Origin: Sulfurisphaera javensis
GTDB lineage: Archaea; Thermoproteota; Thermoprotei_A; Sulfolobales; Sulfolobaceae
Reading direction: 5' to 3'
Length of the DNA: 64,000 nt
NCBI RefSeq assembly: GCF_041154675.1
Contig: NZ_AP031322.1
Coordinates: 186,001 to 250,000, forward strand
Position numbers and translations under genes: made by a program. A model generated the notes under the pieces. The model saw nothing but the letters and a program-made list of their open reading frames with translations. It ran no database searches and was not told where the DNA came from. The number at the start of each line of letters is the position of its first letter. Within the stretch, counting starts at the first letter, position 1. Of the stretch, positions 34,244 to 43,279 are shown piece by piece.

Positions 34244-35276
34244 AAGGTTTGGAATCACTACTGGATCTACAGCAGCCGCCGCAGCTAAAGCCTCAGTTAT
34301 TTATCTTATTAAAAAACAAAAACCTCAAAGTGTTACTATTCCAACACCTATAGGTTTACGTTTAGAAATATTTGTAGATAAGTATTTCGAGAAAGACAAT
34401 GAATATTGCGCTACAGTATCAAAATTCTCTGGAGATAACCCAGATGTTTTGGATGGAATTAAAATTAGTGCTTGTTCTAGTAAGCTAGATAATGGAATAG
34501 TCTTAGAAGGAGGAAAAGGTATAGGTATTGTTACTAAACCTGGTCTAAAAGTAGAAATTGGGAGTAAGGCAATAAGTCCTATTGCTAGAGAAATGATATT
34601 GAGTGCTATAAAAGAGGTTATTGAAGATGGAGTTAAAGTAAGAGTCGAGGTTCCAGATGGAGAGAAAGTTTCTGAATTAACAATGAACAAAGATGTAGGC
34701 ATTATAAACGGTATTTCAATTTTAGGTACTACTGGAATTGAGTATCCGGTAAGTGATGAGGATTATTTAGATCATATAAAGACTGAAATGTGTGTAATAA
34801 AAACCCTTGGAAATTCTAAATTGGTTTTAGCCCCAGGAAATACTAGCTTTGAGTATGCAAAGAAAATGTACGGTGACTTTGTTGTAAAGATAGGGGATAG
34901 AGTAGGAGATTCTTTAAAGCTAGCTGTTGAACAAGGATTTACTCACATAATTTTGGTAAGTTTACCGGGTAAGATAACTAAAGTAGCCTCTGGTCTTTTG
35001 AATACTCATAGTAAGTATGGTGATGCAAGAATAGAGACTTTAACTCACGCTTCAGTTTTAGCTAAGTTACCAATTGATAAGATCGAGAAAATTGCTAATT
35101 CTTTAACCATCTCAGAAGCTTTGACTTATTTGTCAGAAGAAGAAAAAAGAAAAGTCTTTGAGGTTATTGCTAAAAGAGTGTTAGAAAGGTTAAGGAAGAT
35201 TTCGAAAAACGCAAAGTTAGGTGTTATAATTCTATCTGATGAAGGAAAGGTTTTAGCTAAGGAGGGAGAAACATGA
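34215..35276 (+). CDS. cbiD: CbiD, cobalt-precorrin-5B C1-methyltransferase
   Basis: 353 residues from ATG 34215; ATGs at 34221 and 34227 are possible later starts, since the family core begins at KRFGITTGSTAAAAAKAS. Further family blocks are GKGIGIVTKPGLKVEIGSKAISPIAREM and GNTSFEYAKKMYGDFVVKIGDRVGDSLKLAVEQG. CbiD methylates C1 after ring-opening by CbiG. Overlaps cbiT by 4 nt. Confidence 0.9.
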   Translation: MIMSMLLTLKRFGITTGSTAAAAAKASVIYLIKKQKPQSVTIPTPIGLRLEIFVDKYFEKDNEYCATVSKFSGDNPDVLDGIKISACSSKLDNGIVLEGGKGIGIVTKPGLKVEIGSKAISPIAREMILSAIKEVIEDGVKVRVEVPDGEKVSELTMNKDVGIINGISILGTTGIEYPVSDEDYLDHIKTEMCVIKTLGNSKLVLAPGNTSFEYAKKMYGDFVVKIGDRVGDSLKLAVEQGFTHIILVSLPGKITKVASGLLNTHSKYGDARIETLTHASVLAKLPIDKIEKIANSLTISEALTYLSEEEKRKVFEVIAKRVLERLRKISKNAKLGVIILSDEGKVLAKEGET

Positions 35277-35851
35277 GAATGCCAGGTATTCCAGATGAGG
35301 AATTTATTAGAGAAGAGAAAATTCCAATGACCAAGGAAGAAATAAGAGTTTTGGCATTATCTAAAGCTAAATTATTTGAAGGGGCGAAATTTATTGATGT
35401 TGGAAGTGGTACTGGAAGCGTTACAGTTGAGGCTAGTTTATTCGTGGGTGAAAAAGGCAAGGTTTGGGCTATTGAAAAGGAGAAAGAGGCAGTACAGCTT
35501 ACAAGGAAAAACGTTGAAAAATTTGGTTTAAAGAATGTTATAATTATTGAAGGAGAAGCCCCAGAAGCATTAGATCATATTAATGAAACTGTAGATGCAA
35601 TATTTATAGGTGGGACTGAAAGGCTTGAAGAAATAATTGTAACAGCTGATAAGAAATTGAAAAAAGGAGGAAGAATTGTAATTGATGCTATTCTTTTAGA
35701 AACGGTAACGAAAGCATTATCCGTATTAAATCAACTTAACTATAAAACTGAGGTCGTTGAAGTAATAGTTGCAAAAGGAATGAAAACTAGCAAAGGGTAT
35801 GCTATGATTTCACGCAATCCAATATTTATTGTATATGGTGAAAAACAATGA
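35273..35851 (+). CDS. cbiT: CbiT, cobalt-precorrin-6B C15-methyltransferase (decarboxylating)
   Basis: 192 residues. A class I SAM methyltransferase: motif I is FIDVGSGTGSVTVEAS (~41-56), with WAIEKEKEAVQLTRKN next. IPDEEFIREEKIPMTKEEIRVLAL at the N-terminus is the typical CbiT lead-in. It acts with CbiE. Start and stop overlap the neighbouring genes by 4 nt each. Confidence 0.9.
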   Translation: MRMPGIPDEEFIREEKIPMTKEEIRVLALSKAKLFEGAKFIDVGSGTGSVTVEASLFVGEKGKVWAIEKEKEAVQLTRKNVEKFGLKNVIIIEGEAPEALDHINETVDAIFIGGTERLEEIIVTADKKLKKGGRIVIDAILLETVTKALSVLNQLNYKTEVVEVIVAKGMKTSKGYAMISRNPIFIVYGEKQ

Positions 35852-36519
35852 AAGAACTTTATGTCGTTGGATTAGGCCCAGGCGATCCAGAATTAATAAC
35901 TGTAAAAGGAATGAGAATTATTTCAATTGCTGACGTGATTTTTGTTCCTTATTCCACTGGCACTAATAGAAGTTTATCGTACTCTATTATTGGAAAATAT
36001 GCTAAAAAAAAGGCTAAAGTAATTACTTTAGGATTTCCAATGGCTAAAAAAGTTAATGAGAAAGAATTAGAGAAATTAGGTAAAGAAATGTGTGAGAAAA
36101 GTGAAAAAGTGTCAGTTTTTGTAACTCTTGGTGACCCAACACTTTATAGTACTTACTTTAGGATAGACAAATATGTCTCTAAATGCTTTGATAAGATTGA
36201 ACTTGTACCAGGTGTTAGTTCTGTTACCGCATGTGCATCAAGAATTAAACTACCTTTAGCTTTAGGTGAAGACTCAATTCTAATAGTTCCTTCCAGTAGA
36301 ATCTCACTTATTGAAGAGGTTAAAGATAAGGTTGAAAGCATTATAGTTATGAAAGGTAATGAGAACTTAGATAAAATATCGGAATTACTAAGAAAAGAAT
36401 ACACTCTTTTTTATGCTAAGAGATGTTATTTAGAGGGAGAAAAAGTAATTCCATGGGATGGTACTTTTGATAAAGATTATTTTTCCATGCTCATAGGGGT
36501 GAAGAAAATTGAAAGGTAA
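35848..36519 (+). CDS. cbiL: CbiL, cobalt-precorrin-2 C20-methyltransferase
   Basis: 223 residues: LYVVGLGPGDPELITVKGMRIISIADVIFVPYSTGTNRSLSY, then FVTLGDPTLYSTYFRI (~90-105) and LVPGVSSVTACASRIKLPLALGED, matching CobI/CbiL. It adds the C20 methyl that is later lost with acetaldehyde. Overlaps cbiT by 4 nt and the TTG start of cbiF by 11 nt. Confidence 0.9.
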   Translation: MKELYVVGLGPGDPELITVKGMRIISIADVIFVPYSTGTNRSLSYSIIGKYAKKKAKVITLGFPMAKKVNEKELEKLGKEMCEKSEKVSVFVTLGDPTLYSTYFRIDKYVSKCFDKIELVPGVSSVTACASRIKLPLALGEDSILIVPSSRISLIEEVKDKVESIIVMKGNENLDKISELLRKEYTLFYAKRCYLEGEKVIPWDGTFDKDYFSMLIGVKKIER

Positions 36520-37486
36520 GGTAGTTTTCATTGGAGCAGGCCCAGGAGATCCAGAATTAATAACGGTTAAGGCAAAGAATTACATTGAAGACGCTGATGT
36601 AGTTCTTTATGCTGGTTCGTTAATAAATCCAGAAATATTAAAGTGGGCAAGAAAAGATGCTGAAATAGTAAATACTGCTGAACTTACCCTAGAACAAATA
36701 GTAGATATTATGATAAAAAGAGTAAAAGAAGGAAAGCTTGTGGTTAGATTAAAGTCTGGAGACTTTTCAATTTATGGTGCATTAATGGAAGAATTATGGG
36801 CTTTACAAGATGCTGGAGTAAATTATGAACTTATACCCGGAATAACGGCTGCAATAGCGGCTGCATCAGTTTTAGGAATAGAACTAACCTTGCCAAAAGT
36901 TTCACAGACAGTTATAATAACTAGGGCATCAGCTTCTGTGCCAATGGAAGGTTCTATAAAAGACTTTGCACCACTCCTAAATAAGGGCGCGTCTTTAGTT
37001 ATTTATACTGGTGTTCATGTGATTAACAAAGTAGTTGAGGAAATAAAGGAATCTGGAATATCAGATGATATGCCAGTAGCTGTTGTTTATAAAGCGACTT
37101 GGTGGAATGAACAAAAGGTGATTTTAGGAGAATTAAAAGATATAGCTGAAAAAGTTAAGAAAGAGAAGATCACTAGGGATGCTGTTATAATAGTAGGTAA
37201 GATAGTTAGGCCAGAGAAATACAAGGGTTTAGTTAGATCTAGCACTTATGATCCGAACCATTATACTAGCTTTAGGACTGCTGAAGGTATTGATAAATTA
37301 AAGTATTTTGAGCTTAGATACATGACTGATAAGATTTTCGGAGAGGAGTACCTTAAAGCGTTAATTGAGGCATACAAAGAGGCAAATGAAGAGGATAAGA
37401 AAGTGTTGGCTGAAAAAATAAGAAAAGTATTAAATGAAGCTAGGGTTAATCCTAAATTAAGAGAAGAAGCTATGAAGATCCTTTAG
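36509..37486 (+). CDS. cbiF: CbiF, cobalt-precorrin-4 C11-methyltransferase with C-terminal extension
   Basis: 325 residues, TTG start at 36509. VVFIGAGPGDPELITVKAKNYIEDADVVLYAGSLI, RLKSGDFSIYGALMEE (~78) and LIPGITAAIAAASVLGIELTLP are diagnostic of CobM/CbiF. The family usually ends near residue 250; the last ~65 residues here form a charged helical tail (EEYLKALIEAYKEANEEDKK...). Last gene of the cbi operon. No cbiJ (precorrin-6A reductase) or cbiA is present in the window. Confidence 0.9.
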   Translation: MKGKVVFIGAGPGDPELITVKAKNYIEDADVVLYAGSLINPEILKWARKDAEIVNTAELTLEQIVDIMIKRVKEGKLVVRLKSGDFSIYGALMEELWALQDAGVNYELIPGITAAIAAASVLGIELTLPKVSQTVIITRASASVPMEGSIKDFAPLLNKGASLVIYTGVHVINKVVEEIKESGISDDMPVAVVYKATWWNEQKVILGELKDIAEKVKKEKITRDAVIIVGKIVRPEKYKGLVRSSTYDPNHYTSFRTAEGIDKLKYFELRYMTDKIFGEEYLKALIEAYKEANEEDKKVLAEKIRKVLNEARVNPKLREEAMKIL

Positions 37487-37628
37487 TATACAACATTGCA
37501 ATAATAATCATCAGTAAAAGCCCCCCAATACCTAAAGCTATTGAGATTCCTCCTTGTGTTTTAAACCCTAAATATACCATTCCAATTCCTAAAATTTCAA
37601 GCAAAATAAAAACTATTTTACTTAACAT
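37470..37628 (-). CDS. 52-residue membrane protein, unknown function
   Basis: Minus-strand frame from ATG ending at 37628 to the stop at 37470-37472. MLSKIVFILLEILGIGMVYLGF followed by a second hydrophobic stretch (ISIALGIGGLLLMIIIAMLY) gives a two-helix hairpin. It overlaps the cbiF end by 17 bp in convergent orientation and fills what would otherwise be a gene-free gap. Confidence 0.5.
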   Translation of the reverse strand: MLSKIVFILLEILGIGMVYLGFKTQGGISIALGIGGLLLMIIIAMLYTKGSS

Positions 37629-37713
37629 AAAATAGTGTTGAAATTCATCGTATTTATTTTTCTTCCTAAGAGTTGGGTAAAAACTTATTTTTATGTAACC
37701 TCTTTTTTCTCAT

Positions 37714-38091
37714 ATGCAAATTATAAAATGTAAATTTAATTTTGATGAATGTGAACAAAAGATAAAAAATGAAATAAAACGATTAAATGCTATTCTATTT
37801 TTTGAAGTAGATCACAAAAAGAATGCTGAAGAAGTTGGACTTCAGTTAAATAAATGCAAAGTGCTCTATTTTGGAAACCCAAGGGTTGGTACTTTATTAA
37901 TGCAGAAAAAAATAGAAATATCTTTGGATTTGCCGTTAAGGCTCGCCTTATGGGAAAAAGACGGAGAATGTTTTGTTGAATATAAATTACCTAGTGAGAT
38001 TGCAAAGGAGTATGATGTAGAAAGTGATGTTCTAAAGAAAATGGATGAATTTATGTTAACTATACTTAGCCAAATAAGGCGAGAAGGCTAA
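37714..38091 (+). CDS. DUF302 family protein
   Basis: 125 residues. The family pattern is clear: FEVDHKKNAEEVGLQL, VLYFGNPRVGTLLMQKKIEISLDLPLRLALWEKDG and a late VEYKLPSEIAKEYDV. DUF302 proteins are small alpha/beta proteins found widely, often in sulfur- or metal-rich contexts; function unknown. Overlaps the convergent phosphatase gene by 26 bp. Confidence 0.85.
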   Translation: MQIIKCKFNFDECEQKIKNEIKRLNAILFFEVDHKKNAEEVGLQLNKCKVLYFGNPRVGTLLMQKKIEISLDLPLRLALWEKDGECFVEYKLPSEIAKEYDVESDVLKKMDEFMLTILSQIRREG

Positions 38092-38863
38092 TCAATATAG
38101 CTATTCCCCCTAATGTAAAATCAATAATATAAATGTTTCTCTTTTTCGCAAATCTCAAGAGTACATCTATAGTTACTAAACCTATAACTAGCGCTGAAAT
38201 CACTGCTATAGGTATTCCAGTTAATCCAACTAAAGAAATAACGTAAGAGATATTACTCTTGGAGAAGAGAATTGTAGTTCCAACAGCCCCTAAAGCTGCT
38301 GGAATATAAGCTAAGTAAGAATATCTAAATGCATCTTCGGGTTTAACTCCTAAGAACAACATTGTCGAGACGGTCATTCCGGATCTACTTACTCCTGGCA
38401 AAGCTGCTAATCCTTGTGCTATTCCTAATAATATTAGATCTTTTGTTCTTAGATCTCTGAACTCTCTTATTTTAATCCTTGAAAACCTTATATAAATTCC
38501 GTCAAAAATTAATGCTATACCTAGGAAAATCATAGGAATCGCTGGATTGTATGCATTTTGCAATAATTTATCCGAGACTATATAAAGAGGTACTCCTACT
38601 ATTCCAGTAATAATTGTGACGATAACTAGGTAAAATAACAATTTTCTATCTTTAAACACGTTAGCTATATCTTTTCTGAAGTAAATAACTGCTGAACCTA
38701 TTGAGCCCATTTCCATGAATAAGCCAAAAGAATACGCAATAGCAACATCTAATCCTAATAGAAAATGAGAAGTCAGTAATACTTGAGTTTTACTACTAAT
38801 TGGTAACCATTCTGAAATACCTTGTACTATTCCAATGATTATCAGTTTCATTAACAAGTCCAT
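38066..38863 (-). CDS. uppP: UppP/BacA-like polyprenyl-diphosphate phosphatase
   Basis: 265 residues, about eight hydrophobic helices. Both active-site motifs are visible: GIVQGISEWLPISSKTQVLL near residue 12 (family E/Q-G-x-x-E-x-x-P-I-S-S) and GIAQGLAALPGVSRSGMT near residue 148. The first motif has Gln where bacterial UppP has the first Glu of EGxTEFLP. In archaea the likely substrate is dolichyl or other polyprenyl diphosphate released in glycosylation. Five bp separate it from the upstream small membrane-protein gene. Confidence 0.85.
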   Translation of the reverse strand: MDLLMKLIIIGIVQGISEWLPISSKTQVLLTSHFLLGLDVAIAYSFGLFMEMGSIGSAVIYFRKDIANVFKDRKLLFYLVIVTIITGIVGVPLYIVSDKLLQNAYNPAIPMIFLGIALIFDGIYIRFSRIKIREFRDLRTKDLILLGIAQGLAALPGVSRSGMTVSTMLFLGVKPEDAFRYSYLAYIPAALGAVGTTILFSKSNISYVISLVGLTGIPIAVISALVIGLVTIDVLLRFAKKRNIYIIDFTLGGIAILISLLALFG

Positions 38864-38868
38864 TTACA

Positions 38869-39084
38869 TCACCACGAAATTAATGCTATTTCTAATACTG
38901 TACCATAAACTATTGGATTATCTAGAGGGATAGATAAGATTAATAAAGTTGCAGTTATGAAAGATTTTACTTTAATTTCACTTAAGTAGAGTAATAATGG
39001 TATTAAAGGTAAGATTGTGTATTGAGGATATATAAATAAAGATAGCAAGCTAAGGAGGAGGGAAGATGCTAATAAGAACTTCAT
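38869..39084 (-). CDS. Small membrane protein upstream of uppP
   Basis: 71 residues almost entirely hydrophobic, two to three helices with a central EIKVKS turn. Spaced 5 bp before uppP on the same strand, so probably co-transcribed. Not recognised. Confidence 0.5.
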   Translation of the reverse strand: MKFLLASSLLLSLLSLFIYPQYTILPLIPLLLYLSEIKVKSFITATLLILSIPLDNPIVYGTVLEIALISW

Positions 39085-39160
39085 ATGTACTGATAAATTA
39101 TAAAAATTTTAAGACTTATCTAAGTAGACAAAATAGAACTATGTAGATGTATTTAGTTCT

Positions 39161-39670
39161 TTATACACTATAAGGAATTATTTCGTTATCTTTCACTAGA
39201 AAATATTTGACATCTTTGAAATACTTACTAAAATATCTTAAGTTTTCTTCCTTATCATCATACACTTCAATTTCTCCGTCAAAAAGAGAAATTATCTTAG
39301 CTTTCCATTCTTCATCTTTCATTTTCATCTCTTCATCATTTCTACATATTATTCCGCTAACTATTATACCGTGCGATAGAAGAGAAAAATCAGCATATGG
39401 CCTTACGGAGCAATGCCTAGCAGTCAATACAAAAACAATGTCTCCTTCAGAGATTCTTTTCTTTATATAATCAATCATTTTAACGTTTGGCTTAGCTAAA
39501 TGGCTATACTTCGTATAAGCTAAGGAATAGACTGCACTTTTCCCTTCTCTCTTTATTTTTCTTAATTCTTCGCCGTCTATTTCAATTCCCCATAATTCCT
39601 TTGCTGAAGCTTTTACACAATCATTAGTATTAAAAAGCGTATTGTCATAATCAACAAGAAGTATTTTCAC
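39161..39670 (-). CDS. HAD-superfamily phosphatase-like protein
   Basis: 169 residues. Motif I is LLVDYDNTLFNT with nucleophile Asp7 and acid Asp9, motif II VFVLTARH near residue 82, motif IV EVYDDKEENLRYF near residue 136. Unlike the HAD-like protein at 22573 it keeps all catalytic acids. Substrate unknown; the small cap suggests a protein, polynucleotide or sugar phosphate. It is 32 bp downstream of the malate dehydrogenase stop on the same strand. Confidence 0.75.
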   Translation of the reverse strand: MKILLVDYDNTLFNTNDCVKASAKELWGIEIDGEELRKIKREGKSAVYSLAYTKYSHLAKPNVKMIDYIKKRISEGDIVFVLTARHCSVRPYADFSLLSHGIIVSGIICRNDEEMKMKDEEWKAKIISLFDGEIEVYDDKEENLRYFSKYFKDVKYFLVKDNEIIPYSV

Positions 39671-39702
39671 GATAAAAAATAGTAAAAGGGTGGTAAAAGT
39701 TT

Positions 39703-40638
39703 TTACTGTGCTTGTATTGATGCTTCTAACTGCTTTAAGTTCTCCTTATATACGTTGTAAAAGTCTTTCATCGAAGCCATTAAGTTCCATCTATCTTTTT
39801 CATCAAGTAAACTCTCTAAGGTTGGACCAATTGAACTGCCAACAACAGTAGGTACACTTACATGGATTATTTCATCTTCAAATTGTCTTGGTATGGCAAT
39901 TGACATAACTTTGTTTTCATTTAAAGCAATAGCTCTAATTAACTCTGCAATTATAGTACCTGGACCCCACGTAGTTCCACCCATAACTCTTATTATTTCA
40001 CCTGGTATTTTCTTCACGTAATCCTCAACTTCAGCCTTCGTAACTCCCAAATTCTCAGAGAAAGGTTTACCATTTACAGTTACAGTACTCCATAAAACCA
40101 CTGCATCTTCACCATGTTCTCCAGCAACAAAGCCGTTAACTTTGTAAACTGGCAACTTTAACTTTTTTGCAATATAAGCTCTTAATCTCATTGTTTCTAC
40201 TTGATCACCAGTACTTACAACGAACTCTTTAGAGTATTTTGCAAATACAGAAGCCATCATATCTACTGGGTTTGCAACCATTATGTAAGTTGCTCCAGCA
40301 TTCTTTTTAGGTAATTTACTAGCTAGATCGATCATAATCTTTGCGTTATCTACAAATAGATCCCTTCTGCTCATTCCAGGCTTTCTTGGTTTACCAGCAG
40401 TTATAACTACGATATCCGCACCAGATATGTCGTCTAAGTTGTTAGTAGAAAGTATTTCTACTTTAAGCCTTTTTGACGCAAGAGCGTGTCTAAGTTCGTG
40501 TTCAAATTTCTCTGGTAACTCTGGGATAATATCATAAAGCATTACCTCATCAGCGTAACCATCAATTACTGTATTAAAAACTATTGTTTGACCTATTTTC
40601 CCTACTCCTATAAAGGCAATTTTTGTCATGTTTATCAT
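39703..40638 (-). CDS. mdh: Malate dehydrogenase (LDH-like family)
   Basis: 311 residues (a second Met at residue 4, [14 protein letters not shown], is also a plausible start). GxGxxG nucleotide site at the N-terminus with LYD (Asp, NAD preference) after strand 2, substrate-binding [14 protein letters not shown] whose Arg after Pro favours malate over lactate, VANPVD, and the catalytic His in [10 protein letters not shown] near residue 175. Oxidises malate to oxaloacetate in the citric acid cycle. Transcribed divergently from the methylcitrate cluster. Confidence 0.9.
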   Translation of the reverse strand: MINMTKIAFIGVGKIGQTIVFNTVIDGYADEVMLYDIIPELPEKFEHELRHALASKRLKVEILSTNNLDDISGADIVVITAGKPRKPGMSRRDLFVDNAKIMIDLASKLPKKNAGATYIMVANPVDMMASVFAKYSKEFVVSTGDQVETMRLRAYIAKKLKLPVYKVNGFVAGEHGEDAVVLWSTVTVNGKPFSENLGVTKAEVEDYVKKIPGEIIRVMGGTTWGPGTIIAELIRAIALNENKVMSIAIPRQFEDEIIHVSVPTVVGSSIGPTLESLLDEKDRWNLMASMKDFYNVYKENLKQLEASIQAQ

Positions 40639-40681
40639 GTTTAAAATTCTCTATTTGATTATTTAAATTTATCTCAAAAAG

Positions 40682-40689
40682 TTTATATT
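40682..40689 (+). promoter_or_regulatory. TATA box of the methylcitrate cluster
   Basis: TTTATATT centred 26 nt ahead of the ATG at 40712, the spacing expected for a leaderless transcript. This is the main reason for choosing that start rather than the TTG at 40688, which overlaps the TATA box. Confidence 0.6.
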
Positions 40690-40711
40690 GCTAGTTTCAA
40701 AAAGAAAGATT

Positions 40712-42007
40712 ATGGAATTAGCTGATAAAATAGCTGAATACGTGGTTTTTTCTGACGATTTTACGGAAGAAATGCTTCATGAAGCTAAAAGAAGACTCTT
40801 AGATAGCCTTGCAGTAGCATTAGCTTCAACATCTTCTCCACCAGCAAAAATATTAAGAGAAATGTCTTCGCTGTTCCTCGGTAATTCTCCACTTTTAGGA
40901 GGAGGAGAAGCAACAATAGACTTTGCTTCTTTTTACAATACTCTCTTAATTCGTTATTTGGACTTTAATGATACATATTTAAGTAAAGAGCCATTGCATC
41001 CAAGCGACATGATAGGCGGGTTATTGACTGTAGGAAGCAGTTTTGATGTAAAGGGTGAAGATTTACTTAAGAGTATAATAGTAGGATATGAGATTGGAGT
41101 TAGGCTATGTGATAGTACAAGTCTAAGGAAAAAAGGATATGATCATGTTAATTTCCTTCAAGTTGCTTCAGCTTCTGCCTTATCAAAACTTTTAGGGTTA
41201 GATAAAGAAAAAACTAAGAATGCTATTTCTTTGACTTTAGTTCCCCATATTGCGCTTAGAGAATCTAGATCTGGAAAGTTATCAATGTGGAAAGCTGGAG
41301 CTACTGCAGAAGCTGTAAGGAATTCCGTTTTTGCAACTTTGTTAGCTAAAAATGGTTTTACTGCACCAGACAAACCGTTTTCTGGGGTTTTTGGTTTTTT
41401 AAATGTTATAGCTAAGGATATGGATCTCTCACAATTTGAGAAGATTAAGAGTGGTTCTATATTAAGGACTTTTATAAAGAAATATCCAGTAGAATATCAT
41501 GCTGAAGCCACTGTAGAAGCTCTATTAAATCTAAGTTATGAAGGAGAAATAAGGAAAGTTATTGTAGAAACTTATGAGGCTGGGAAAACAATTTTAGCTG
41601 ATACTGAAGATAAATGGAATCCTACAAATAAAGAAACAGCGGATCATAGTCTTCCCTTCATTACTGCTGTAACATTACTTACAAAACGTTTCTGGTTAGA
41701 TTCTTACAATTTAATAGGTGATTCAAAGGTTGTTGAATTGATGAAGAAAATTGAGGTTATAGAAAGGGAGGATTATACCTCAATATATCCTAAGGAGTTA
41801 CCTACTAGGGTTATAATAATAACCGATAAAGGCACGTTTGAGAAAGAAGTTAGAGTGCCTAGAGGTCACTCAGCTAATCCTATGAGCGATGAAGAGTTAG
41901 AAGAGAAAGCTAAATTACTAGGCTTGTCTGAAAAACAAATTAAACTAGTTTGGGAAATTGATGAGATGGGGGTGAAGGACTTTGTCAGAAGTTTTACGAA
42001 AAGCTGA
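40712..42007 (+). CDS. prpD: PrpD, 2-methylcitrate dehydratase family
   Basis: 431 residues from ATG 40712 (MELADKIAEYVVF). MmgE/PrpD-family signs: LLDSLAVALAS (RRLLDSLAVAL), YLDFNDTYLSKEPLHPSDMIGGLL near residue 90 and HVNFLQVASASALSKLLGLD. It dehydrates 2-methylcitrate to 2-methyl-cis-aconitate in propionate breakdown. The end overlaps the TTG start of prpB by 26 nt, and methylcitrate synthase is two genes on, so the pathway assignment is firm. Confidence 0.88.
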   Translation: MELADKIAEYVVFSDDFTEEMLHEAKRRLLDSLAVALASTSSPPAKILREMSSLFLGNSPLLGGGEATIDFASFYNTLLIRYLDFNDTYLSKEPLHPSDMIGGLLTVGSSFDVKGEDLLKSIIVGYEIGVRLCDSTSLRKKGYDHVNFLQVASASALSKLLGLDKEKTKNAISLTLVPHIALRESRSGKLSMWKAGATAEAVRNSVFATLLAKNGFTAPDKPFSGVFGFLNVIAKDMDLSQFEKIKSGSILRTFIKKYPVEYHAEATVEALLNLSYEGEIRKVIVETYEAGKTILADTEDKWNPTNKETADHSLPFITAVTLLTKRFWLDSYNLIGDSKVVELMKKIEVIEREDYTSIYPKELPTRVIIITDKGTFEKEVRVPRGHSANPMSDEELEEKAKLLGLSEKQIKLVWEIDEMGVKDFVRSFTKS

Positions 42008-42824
42008 TTTCCTAATTATTCCGGGCGTTTTTAATCCTTTCACAGCGTTGTTAGCTGAGAAAGTAGGGTTTAAAGCTGTTTACTTATCTGGTGGTGCATT
42101 AACTTCATCTTTAGGCTTACCAGATCTTGGAATAATTACTCTTGATGAAGTTGCTGAAATGGTGAGAAGAATAAGGGAAGTTACTGATATACCGATTATA
42201 GTGGATGCAGATACTGGATTTGGAGAGGCAATAAATGTGTATAGGGCTGTAAAGATCCTAGAAAAAGCTGGAGCTAATGCAATACAGATTGAAGATCAAG
42301 TATTACCTAAGAAATGTGGCCATCTTGAAGGTAAGGAAGTTGTAACACCAAAAGATATGGTAGTTAAGATTAAGGCTGCTTTAAAAGCAAGAAAAGATAT
42401 GTTAATTATTGCAAGGACTGATGCTAGGGCAATAAATGGTCTTCAAGATGCAATTGAAAGAGCTAAGATGTATTTAGAAGCTGGAGCTGATATAATATTT
42501 CCAGAAGCACTTGAGAGTAAAGAAGAGTTTGCTACTTTTGCAAAAGAAGTTAAAGCTCCATTATTAGCTAACATGACAGAATTCGGAAAGACTCCTTATA
42601 TAACTGCTAATGAATTTAAGGAAATGGGCTATAAGTACGTTATATTTCCAGTAACAATATTTAGAGTAGCTGCTAAAGCGATGAAGGATGCTTTAGAGGT
42701 TCTATTGAAAGAAGGCACTCAAAAACCTCTTTTAGATAAGATGATGACTAGGAAAGAGCAATATGAAATTATCAATTATTATTATTATGAGAATTTAGAT
42801 AAGCAACTTGCGAAAGATTTATAG
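41982..42824 (+). CDS. prpB: PrpB, 2-methylisocitrate lyase
   Basis: 280 residues, TTG start after a GGGGGTGAAGG Shine-Dalgarno. Isocitrate-lyase superfamily: VDADTGFGEA (Asp75, Asp77 metal ligands) and catalytic KKCGH with Cys112. Cleaves 2-methylisocitrate into pyruvate and succinate. Pyruvate would then enter the POR encoded near the right edge. TTG start overlaps prpD. Confidence 0.92.
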   Translation: MSEVLRKADFLIIPGVFNPFTALLAEKVGFKAVYLSGGALTSSLGLPDLGIITLDEVAEMVRRIREVTDIPIIVDADTGFGEAINVYRAVKILEKAGANAIQIEDQVLPKKCGHLEGKEVVTPKDMVVKIKAALKARKDMLIIARTDARAINGLQDAIERAKMYLEAGADIIFPEALESKEEFATFAKEVKAPLLANMTEFGKTPYITANEFKEMGYKYVIFPVTIFRVAAKAMKDALEVLLKEGTQKPLLDKMMTRKEQYEIINYYYYENLDKQLAKDL

Positions 42825-42847
42825 TTTACGAAAGAGATATAAAAATT

Positions 42848-43279
42848 ATGATGCCGAACAAAATCAAATTACTAATAAATAAACCAATAGTTAAGGTCCA
42901 AAAAGGTACTAGTACTAAGGAAGCTGTTAAAATAATGGCTAAGGAAAATGTTGGTTCTATACTAATTTTCGATGGTGATAAACTTATCGGCATATTTACA
43001 GAAAGAGATTTACTTAAGGCTGTAGCCAAAGATGAAGATCTAAATAAGCCAGTAGAGGAATTAGGGACTACTGAAAATTTAATAACTATTGATGAAGATG
43101 CACCATTAAATGTTGCAGCAGAATTAATGAGTAAACATTGTATTAGGCATTTAATCGTTATTGATAAATCTGGCAAACCTATAGGTGTTATTTCTATTAG
43201 AGATATTGTAGGAGAAAAACATATTTTGTCTATACTTTCCAACGTAGATAAAGTAGAAGAATGGATAGGTGGTGACTAA
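42848..43279 (+). CDS. Tandem CBS-domain protein within the methylcitrate cluster
   Basis: 143 residues made of two CBS domains: VKVQKGTSTKEAVKIMAKENVGSILIFDGDKLIGIFTERDLLKAV and TIDEDAPLNVAAELMSKHCIRHLIVIDKSGKPIGVISIRDI. CBS pairs bind AMP, ATP, SAM or NAD and act as energy sensors. It lies between prpB and citrate/methylcitrate synthase and shares 1 nt with the synthase start, so it probably tunes that pathway; this is inference. No DNA-binding domain is present. Confidence 0.9.
   Translation: MMPNKIKLLINKPIVKVQKGTSTKEAVKIMAKENVGSILIFDGDKLIGIFTERDLLKAVAKDEDLNKPVEELGTTENLITIDEDAPLNVAAELMSKHCIRHLIVIDKSGKPIGVISIRDIVGEKHILSILSNVDKVEEWIGGD

Noticed and set aside
38079-38093. Short TAGCC/GGCTA inverted repeat at the DUF302/uppP junction as a terminator
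   Set aside because: Only five paired bases around a long loop; not distinguishable from chance.
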